In this document: piece by piece, positions 11,126 through 22,091 of the stretch
Numbering within the stretch: position 1 is the first letter of the stretch
Layout: each line of letters begins with the position of its first letter
NCBI GenBank assembly: GCA_036971475.1
Contig: JBAIZL010000006.1
Span: 137,201,231 to 137,265,230 of the forward strand
Length of the DNA: 64,000 nucleotides
Direction of reading: 5' to 3'
Source of the DNA: Prosapia bicincta
Taxonomy: Eukaryota; Arthropoda; Insecta; Hemiptera; Cercopidae
Position numbers and translations under genes: made by a program
Notes under the pieces: model-generated
Database searches by the model: none
Told to the model about the DNA's origin: nothing
What the model saw: the letters and a program-made list of their open reading frames with translations, nothing else

Positions 11126-14100
11126 AAAATAAAAAAATACTGTTTTATTCCATAAATAATTAAGTTAAATCATAATATAAATCTAATTATATTAATATTA
11201 TTATTGGCGTGATATTATATTTGGTGTGATGACATCGACCAAGCTATGACTGCTATGAATTTTTAGTAAAAGAGGCATCAACATATGGACAGAAGAAATT
11301 TGAAATTGGGGATGGAGGGGTGGTGACTGCTGTAATAGATTCTGTATATATATTATAAATGCTGTCTCTATACAACTGTAAAAAGTACATTTTTTTAAAA
11401 AAGAATTGTGAAAAAAAGGAACTACATTGCCATAGTAGGGACTTCTTTGTGTAGGAATGATGTTCTGCGGCCAATGCTATGATAATACTTGCATAGCGTA
11501 GTGCAGTGGATGGGCGGCAACTAGTTTTTCCGTTGCCATAATAAAATGTTACTGTTTTGTATAGAAAAATCTCAAGTAGCTAAGATTTGGTGAATGATTA
11601 TTCATTTGATTTTGTTTATGTGTTGATCATTGCACGTTTTTTCATTTGTATTCCATTGAGTGTACTGAAATATTAGGTATTTAGAAATATTGTGACAAAA
11701 TATTTTGTTATTAAAATGTCAAAAATTTGAATTGTTTTGAGAAACATCAACGGCTAGCCCTAAGGCAATTGTTCGATAAAATGAGAGCTTTGAGAAACGT
11801 GAATCTCGCCTCATGCAAGTAAGACCATTGCAAATAGTCAAGCCCATGGAATAAATCCAGTTAGAGAAATGGAGTTATTACAACTAATACAGAGTTCTCT
11901 AAGACAACGTGAACCTCGCCTCTTGCAAGTAAGACCATTGCAAATAGTCAAGCCCATGGAATAAATCCAGTAAGAGAAATGGAGTTATTACAACTAATAC
12001 AGACTTCTCTTAAGACAATGTGAACCGTTAGTTGAACGTTTACAAAGGCTTGAGAAACAGCACATTCGTTTTATGTGTAATAGGCACGTAGTAGACGTTA
12101 AGAGCTCTATTTGAATAGCAAGGTCATTTAGGGTATTTCAAATCAATACACAACTACAGAGAGATTTCCTGCCTCTACTTGTCAGCACGCCACCAAATGG
12201 CTAACCTGCCAAGGGTAGGCGTTGGCTAGTAAGTAATGCAATACATGTACAAATCAGCTAAAGGAATAAGATCTGCAATAATTGTAAAGCCAACAATGGA
12301 AAGATGAAGCACCTGGTATTGCTGGGCACGAGGTGGGATTTCTTTGCATAGCTTGATGAACCACCAGAACCTTTAGAACAATTAATTTTAAAATTGCAAT
12401 CAAAACATTTTCTTGACAATGCTTGAAAATACAATACATTATTTCTATTTACCTCTTTTGGTGCTAAACAAGTTTTAGAAGATAATTGTATGCTAACATC
12501 TAAAATTCAAAGCCAAGCATCATTAGGAATTTTAATCATTACTTCCTCAGCATGGTATAAATAATAAATATTTTGTAAGTTAATCAATTATCCCTCCACT
12601 CAAATTTCCTAATTTAAATAGAGAATTCATTAAATTTTACAAAATGTTTTGCAAAATAATAATAATTTTATTAAAAGTTTTAAATATAATTTGGGAAATT
12701 TGCGGAAATCATACTAATGATGATTTGAAACTGAAAATTCATTTTGGCCATGAGCCTACAAATCAATACATAGATCGTTATAATGATCCAATTGTTAATG
12801 AAGTTCCTGTACTACTGGTACAAGACATAGGCCCTAGAGATATTATTTTTCATTGCCGAGATAACAAAACAAGTGAGTTTCAGAGGTTCGCTGCTCGTAT
12901 GATCCTCTTCAATACCCTCTTATGCTTCCTACAGGACCAGATGGGTATTATGTTACATACTAATAAACATATTTCTTGCATGCAGTTTTATACAAATAGA
13001 TTTAACAATCAGAATAAATACTATAAACTATTTGAATTTTTTTTAAATTATTTAATCAGTATGCTGTTGATATGAAAGCTAAAATGATTACTGAATGGTT
13101 AAATTATATAAGACATATCAAACGAAACTACGTGGTGATGAATATCTAAGAGATGCAATCAATCAAGATACCAACATTCAAGCTGCCAATATGGTCCACA
13201 AGTTGTAATAACATTGTATTTCATTGGTTCACCTCGATATGGATCTATCCATGAGAAAACTCAAGATACCACGCCATGACTCCAGATTCTTTTAAAATTT
13301 TCAAAAGAATAAAAATACAAAACAATAATAGTAATACAAAAAGAAATTAAAGATCAAATTGAAGATGGAGAATTATTTATATGGAGTAATTTGACAGTAA
13401 GACATTCTTGTTCAAGTTTAATGATTAACATATTTGCATTCTAAAATTTTAATAAAAGAGCTTTATTTCATGTGTTATTGTATAACAAAATCTATTAAAT
13501 AACTATTTTATTTAATTTGAAATCTACTTGCTGGTTATAAATTCCTAAATTTCTTACCTTTGGGTTCAGTGGTATTTTTTCTTTACATGTTGGAGTAACA
13601 GCAGTCTCTAGTGATAACACAACAGGTACCCTAAGCGGCACTGAATTAGCATTTATGACGCCAGTGTCCACAATTTTCTTCACAATGGTGTCTTTTACTA
13701 TTGACTTTTTTGGTTTAATTTTGGTAGAATTAACTTTCATAGGTTTAACAAGCTTATTGGGTAATTTTTCTACAGACAAAAGGGCAGGTGGAGCAGCAGG
13801 TTGAGCAGGTTTTTTATGGCGTGATTCTGTAAACAAAAAAAGCAGAAATAAGCCCACAGACTTCGTCATTAGTATCTTTTCTTACTCTTGAATTGAATTT
13901 TCCTTACACTCTGTGAATTAATTTCTCAAATCTCTAGTACACTCATATTTTGCTTGTAACTGGACATTATGTTTAATATTGTATCTGCACTTTAAATGCA
14001 AGCGGAGGTGGAGCCATTGCAAATCCGCAGGGAGAAATCAATACTCAAGTTCTGGGAGAGGGCAAAGAGAATAGACTACAGACACTGGAAGAAATACAAA

Positions 14101-17100
14101 TCTATTTATTAAGATTATACTGTGGTCGAATTTAATAATAAATAAATAAATAAAAACATCTTACCCACAAAGTTTCTTAATTTTACCCTTATGTACATTT
14201 CAGTTACCAAGTAACTATCCTCAGAAGGATAACATACAAAGACATACAATCCTGCGACACAAATATCACCACTCATTTATACTGAACAATTTATAATAAA
14301 ATACAATCTGAAACTGGGGAAGGTATATAAATTCCCAGCTAGTCCCACGGTTTTCCTTCATTACCAGAGGGAAAACTGTTGCTTCTAAATCACAAAGACT
14401 CCAAGGCTAGAAACAATTGCGGATCTATACAGCAAAGATGACTGGATCCTTGTATACACTGATGGGTCAGCGGTAAAACATATCTCTGGTGCTGGCTTTT
14501 ACAGCGACTACTTTGAGGGCTGCAGCCCAGTTGAAATTAATGCCAACGACTTCGATGTCGAGATTGCGGCTATAGTACAAGCTGCCGAAAAACTTTGTTC
14601 GATCTCGGAAAGTTGGTAAGAGTTGTGTTCTTTGTTATAATTGCTATAATTATTATTACAGACCGCTATAATTGCACTAACTAGTAATACCTCCAACAAC
14701 TATGTGCAAACAATGAATGGACAAAAGACCCTGGGAGGGATGATTGAAGAAGGGTAGTACAATGTGCTGCAATGTCTCCATAGCCACATCGGCCATGAAG
14801 GAAATGAACGCGCAGACCAGTTAGCAAAGAAAGGTTGCACCTTGGCACAGCCTAACATTCCTATATCTCTATTGACAGCAAGAAGCCTTATTGAATCTAC
14901 AATCAATGAAAAAACAAGGGAAAGCCAAAATGAAATGAACAGAGGAAAGATATGAAGGGGCCTGGCGCACACAGTGCTAATACCACATAGCCTACCTAGA
15001 GTGGAAGCTGTTACCAGATTCAGAATGCTTACGGGCCAAGACTATCTGCAAGCCCACCTATATAAAATAGGATTAGCCACCTCGGATATTTGCCCTCTGT
15101 GCAATCGTCAAAAGATGGACGCTCCACATCTTCAGCATTGCAAGATGTGGAAGAGCTAACCCAGTATTGTCTCTACTGAGACGCTAGGAGGAGAATGGCA
15201 GAAATGCCAAGATCTGGGATTGGATTAAGTAAGTACTTTAAATGTTATATACAATTTCTCCATTACTAAGGTAATTTTCACAGCAAATAATAGCTGATAT
15301 TAACTTTCATTAAAAAAAGTCACTATACTTTCAACTTTCCGGTTTCTCACTAAGGAAGTGCTGAACAATACGAAAAGAAGAATTCCAAATAATGGAATTG
15401 ATGAAAACTGCATTTTGTGATGTCCAGGTTTCGCATGATATAATTAAATTGTCTCCAGTACGAAGTTGTCGGCTGTTATACTTAGACACATCTTATTATG
15501 GATCCTTTAAAAGTTCTTAAGGACTTATAATAATCCACTTTAGATGGCATAAAACAATATACAGAATATTTTTTCTTCAATCTCCACAACCAAACTTCTT
15601 TCGGTATAAACAACTTTGTAATTGGAAGACAGTTTTATGTTACTTTTGTGTTTCACACAAAAGAAAGAATTTCTTAATTTCACTAACTTTTGTTTTGATC
15701 CATGATTTGCACTCATTACTTTAAATTAATTTTCTGTACAAAATGTTTTCAACTAAAACATTAAAAAAACTAGCTTGTAAGCTATTACTGGTCTTGGGTA
15801 ACATTAAAAAAATCATTTTGAAAATATCTTTTGCATTATAATAGATAGTGTTTTTATAGGCATGTTTTGACATCGATAACCAAGCATAACTCATGCTCTG
15901 TGGGTAATTAAAGTTAAAGTTTAAGTCTTTCACAATTGATAATTTTTTTTTACTAAGATTTTATAAGCTAGGATAATCATATTACACTACTTGATTTGAC
16001 TACGTTGTTAAGTTCTACATATATGTAAAAACTAGTTGAACATAGTTTTATGATTTATATAACTGGCAAAAATATTAGGAGTCCTTGAAGGAATGTTATA
16101 AAGAGAAAACATGTTTATTAGTTTTAGTTCTATCTTTTAAAATGTGCATTGTGTGTATAACAAATGTCTTAAATATAAGAAACATTTGCAGCAGAAAATA
16201 TTATATATGATCAAGTTAAATAATTCTATTAGAAACTCACCCATATGATGTAAGAGTCCTTGAGGAGTTACACTGTTTAAGCACATTTCACATACTACAA
16301 CAGAGAATGGTTCTCTCTCTGGACATAACCCAAACAACCGCATATCTAAAAAGAATTCAGTGAAATTGAAAAATATTAATTTTGCAATTACAGTAGAGTC
16401 TCAATAATTCAAGGTAAATGGGACTGAGACTGCCTCGGATTACACGGAAATACGTTCCTCAGCATTAGAAAAAACAGGAGTTCTAATGAACCCTAGTAAT
16501 ATAATTAAGAATTTATTAAATACATTTAGAGAACTTTATTGATCACAGTACTTGCATAAATTAATGTTGCGTTGGAATACATTATTTATCTTGGTTGCTA
16601 TATGTTTTGGAAAAAGTTGTTATAGGCCTTCTGCGTCAGCTTATCAGACAGTTTTTGTGCTATGATGTCGTGCAGACGTCTTAGGAGAACCAAGTCTGTT
16701 GGTGTGGTGTCTGTCTGTTGTCCAATATAGCATAGTACAGTTTACAAGGTGGTTGTTCCTTTACCATGACTAATTTTTCTTTCTTGTAGTGTCATGGTTG
16801 AGCCTTCATCTTTATTCTCGTTAACACTGCCTTCAGTAGTTTTTGTACCATTTCAATAATCGTAACTTCTGTTATCTAAAATTGTTCACATCGAAATTTT
16901 AACAACCTGGAAGTTTCTTGATAAGAAATGTCCAATCTGTTTCTTCTTGTGGATCAATAACACAGTCAACAGTCTCATTATGACTCAGGGCTTTATTCCA
17001 TGACTTACTTGATGTTTCTTCTTTTATTTTGCTCCAAGCTATCCAGTAAGCAACTCCCTTGACTGTAATTATTTCTAGAAAGCCTACAATGCTTTCTTCT

Positions 17101-20100
17101 GTATTTGTTTCATACATTCCAGAACACATTGATCCATTGGCTGGATTAGGCTTGTAACACTTGCAGGAAGATATAAAGCGAGGATATCATCAGAGCACAG
17201 TTGATCTTTCTTGGGATACGACTGTGTTTTGTCTAACAGCGAAATAAATAGCCTTCTGAAGCAAATTCTTTGCTTTTAAAAAGTTTTCGGTTTTGGCCAC
17301 AAACCCATTAAAAAGTCACTCTTTGAATAGTTCTCTATCCATCTAATCAGCACTTTAGTTCTTATATGAGACCAGCAATGCTGACATGGAAATGTTTTTA
17401 AACGCCGGCAGACAGCTTAGCTGATTAATCCTGCAGCTTAGTTGACTCGAAGACAAACTTGAATTTAACTAAAGTTTGAAAAATCGGGATTCAGAATTTT
17501 GAGACTCTACTGTATATATATTTAGAAAATTTAAAAAATGTTATTTATTTAAGTACATTTTGTACTAAATTATATTATATAATATACAATTCAAGTTATA
17601 ATCAAAACCTACAGTATAATCAATACGTTAAAGGAACAGTTTGGATTAGGATTATTTAGAAGTTAAAAATAAAAAAAAGGTAACAAACACAGGTAAAATG
17701 CATACAGGATAGGATGTTTCTCTACAGTAGACCATGAGTGAGTACACAAGACTCTTGTAGGACTCAAATCCTTCAATGGAAACCCGGCCCATGCAGTGTA
17801 AAATCATTTCTTTCAACCAGACGGTTCACCTTTTATTTTTCTTTATGAAGAGTATTCAGAATCTATATTACTAAGAGCCTGATCGAAAATCCAGAACTTG
17901 TTATCTGTAACAGAATAGCTTCTATATTAACTTAATATTTACTTTTGTTTTCACATGAATTAATTCTTATTTTTAATACGATAGGGGATTATGTTGAGAA
18001 ATAATAACAGTCTCATTTTGTGAAAGTAGTTCTTCCCACATCAGTTGGGAGCTTTAATTAATAAATGTCCCTTCTACATTGGTAAATATGCTGCTATTAC
18101 ACCTACTGCATTACACTACTGATATATATTTTGGAATATTTCTTATGACACACTATCATAAAATAACATTGAATGACAGTGTAAAGCTTACAGCAGTATA
18201 GTTATAATATACATAAATTATTATATATAATAAGTAATATACACTCTTGTACACATGGGGTGCAAAAGTAAAAGTACACACTCTACAAACTGTTTGGCAA
18301 CGCTAGCGCTATGTGGTGTTAAACCTAGGAAGCGCTCAGAGGTGTGTGAAAAGTAGTTGTATGCAAAATAATGACATTGTGCGATCATCTTTAAAAATTT
18401 AACTAAACATGTTTTCTAATGATAAGACATGTAGATAAACTAGTTTCAGCTATTAAAACCATGGGTGGCTTGTGAGGGTCCCCCCCCACACCCACCCACA
18501 TATATGATGAATAGTTATTATCTGGAGTACATCCGTTCATTCTGAAGTGCATAAAATCACAGTTCCGACATTTCAATAAAATCACATCTAACATTAATGA
18601 GGTCAACCCAACAACAGTTGAAGAGCGAGTCAACTGTTGTTGGGTTCACCTCGTCAATGCTAGATGAGATTCTAGCAAAACCTCAGAACTGCGATTTTAT
18701 GCACTGAAGAATGAACGGATTTACTCCAGATAATAGCTATTCATCATATTTTTCCATCCGTAGAGGAATACGTATCAGCATATATATAGACATGTCTTAC
18801 CATCAGGAATCACAGATCTATTTGAGAGAAAATTAATTGCTAGGATGTTCCCTTCCTTATCCCATGATTTCAAAGTGCTCAGTATTCCTCTTCTCCACGC
18901 CATATCATGCCTTCTCTAGGTCGAACAAAACAGACACAAGAGAAAGGCATTTTGAATAGCAGATTCTAACAAAACTAATTGGTCAACAGATGATCTTCTT
19001 TGTCTGAAACCACACTGTTGTTGCAAATAAGTTTGTTGGTTTCTAGGTAACAGACAAGACGTCGATTGACCACCTTCTGCAGTAGTTTGCACAAAGCGCT
19101 TGTAAGACAGATAGGCCTATAACTACTGGGATTGGTTTTCTCTTTACCTGGTTTTAAAAGAGGAATTACTGTTGCTTCTAACCATGTATGGGAAAACACT
19201 GCTCCTCGAATAAACGATTATATATACGAAGGAAGATAGTTTCTATGATGATGGAAGATGTTTAATTATACAGTATACAATGGAATCAGGACCTGGTGCA
19301 AAATCCTTCCTTGACGAGAGAGCTGACTCCAATTCCCCAACAGAGAACAAAGTGTTCAAAGGTGAATCTCCAGACAACCCAACAGTTAAAGATATTGCTT
19401 CTTCCTTCAGTTTATTTATTTGTAATTTTTTATTATAAGCTGAATTAGAAGAAAAGTTAGAAAATGACGTTCCCAGTACATTAGCAATATCAGCATTGTT
19501 TGTGGACAATCTTCCATCCGTACTCCTTTGACCCAATGGCTGGCAATGGAGTGGAAGTACCACACACTGATCTCAATTTTCTCCACAGTGGATGATGCGA
19601 AGTGGTTCGCTTAATTGAACTAATGTACTGTTCCCAAGAATCCTTTCTACTGATCCCAAATATCCTCCGCGCTTTCGCATATGTATTTCTTTATTTTCGC
19701 ATATATATTTTATATATATTTGAATAAGAAACAAAATCCCTGTACTAAAACAATATTTTATCCTAATAAAAAACGATGATTTTTACAACTTATGACTAAG
19801 AGTTAAATTTATTTTGCACTAAATAGCTTTCTTAAATAACCCTACAATAAGGCCATTAAGCTGTGTCGCCTTCAAAGAATTTATTCCCCGATATATAGAG
19901 ATACAAAGGTTTAAATATGAATAAGTTAGGTTTTAAAATTAAAACCTGGTTCTCTGGCAGAATTTGGCGAGCAGCAGTACAGGTTCTGGCTCTAGTCACA
20001 ATTGCTTGTTTCAAATTTTACCTGCGTCGGCTCTTTACAGGTAAGTATGGGTCCACAGGAAAATGGGCAGGAGGATTTTTCATGAGTTGGGGAGGTAGAC

Positions 20101-22031
20101 CGTAGTAGTTAATGGGAACATGTATATCTTAAATATAAATTGCAACGGCCAGAATGACCGATGCAAATAAATCTGGCATTAGTATAGATAAATGTAACTA
20201 AGCCTAGAATAGTTAAATAGATCAATCAACTAATATTCCAATTATTTCATATTATTATAATAAAAATGTTAAATATAGGGAAAATCAATGTAAACTATGG
20301 TAATTAGAACTAAATAAACAAACTGGGAATGTTAGAATAAATTATAAACCAACACAACATTAATTAGGCTAACCGCTAATAGATCGATTTAAATGAAACA
20401 GTAAAAGTGAGGCTGCCACTAATATGGGACCCAGCCAAAATGTATAATATTAAATTAATTTTGACCAAATATAATCAAGGATAGTGAATATAAGTATAAA
20501 AATGTGCGGAAAGTAAATTAGGCATAGCTAGGGGGAGTTGTATTTCTGTAAAGATGCAAATTTTAATTTAAAACATAATAGCCTAAAAAATTGAGGTTAT
20601 CCAACATGAAGTTATATTAGTTTCGGTAAAAAACCGCGTGGGTAGATTGTTTATACAATCTTGCCACACTGCAGTGACAACGCTACCGTCGAAGTTTGAG
20701 TTAGCAAGAAGAAACAGCAAGTTAATTAAATTGGAAGAGATAAAGACAAACAAATTATTAAATGGAGGTTAAAAAATTGAAATAACACATTGGAGTAAAG
20801 AAAAGTCTTTCACAAAAATTGAAACTAATTAAAATTCAAAATTACGAAATAAACAAAGTCAGTCACCATAGCAACAGCTTTCTCATTGGTTAAAAATGTA
20901 AGATGGACATCGGAAAGGCGGAAGTTTGAAGAAATTGGGGACGACGAAGCCTAAAAGGCGACGCTTAGTCAGAACAGTTTGAACAGTGATCGAGTGAGGT
21001 CGTATTGATACACGCAGAACCATTAACGACCCAATATGTGGTAAGAAGTCCGTATAAAGTGCTACAATGTGACCCAGGGAGTGTACAAATATATGAGCTG
21101 AAGCTCATATATGTTTCTACCAACATCTCGACCAAGAAAATAAAAAAAGAAGCCGAACTTAACAAAATTCACAGACGCCATGGAATGCAGTGAAGCCTAC
21201 ATCCAAACCCCATGGAAGCTGAGAAGAAGCACAAAGACAACCCAACTATAGAAGATACCTAACGTTTTGGAGTATAAGGTCATATAAACAATTTAATTTT
21301 CTTTTAGATAAAATTTTATTTCAAAATATTTCAACTTAAAATAAAAATTAACAAAAAATTGTATAACCTAAGGGACTGAAAACTCTCTTAGGTTACCTAA
21401 ATTAATTAACAAATATTCAAAATTGATTTCCATTCAACCGTTTGCCTGAATTGGAAATAAACATATTGTGTTTAAATAATTTTATCTGATATGGCTTTAT
21501 TCTTGAAAAATGTATCAAATCCTTTGACTTAGTATATAAGTATCAGCAGGAAGTTTTAGTAAATGCCTAACATGTTATAACTAATTAGGTTAACCTATAA
21601 ATAGGTAAATGTTAACAAGAGTCTATTAGTGAATTAAAAGGATTGTTTGTTAAAAGGTATAGCCTAAAGTAACTAGAAATTAACCTTAAAATGTTTGAAA
21701 GTAAACAAGACTCTAATATACGTAAAATTTAATTAGAATACTCAAAATTATGTGCAAATTAATTATAATAATTGAATTTAAATAGATGATAGTAGACATA
21801 TTAAGCAAGCATTTTTAAGGATTGTTTGTTAAAAGGCATAGCCTAAAGTAACTAGAAATTAACCTTAAAATGTTTGAAAGTAAACAAGACTCTAAAATAC
21901 GTAAAATTTAATTAGAATACTCAAAATTATGTGCAAATTAATTATAATAATTGAATTTAAATAGATGATAGTAGACATATTAAGCAAGAATTTTTGGATT
22001 TTGATAATAATATTAGAAAAGGATATAGTAA

Positions 22032-22091
<60 letters not shown>

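Noticed and set aside
20600..21240. Solo LTR of a retrotransposon
   Set aside because: Composition and promoter motifs fit, but no TG...CA boundaries, second copy or target duplication was found.
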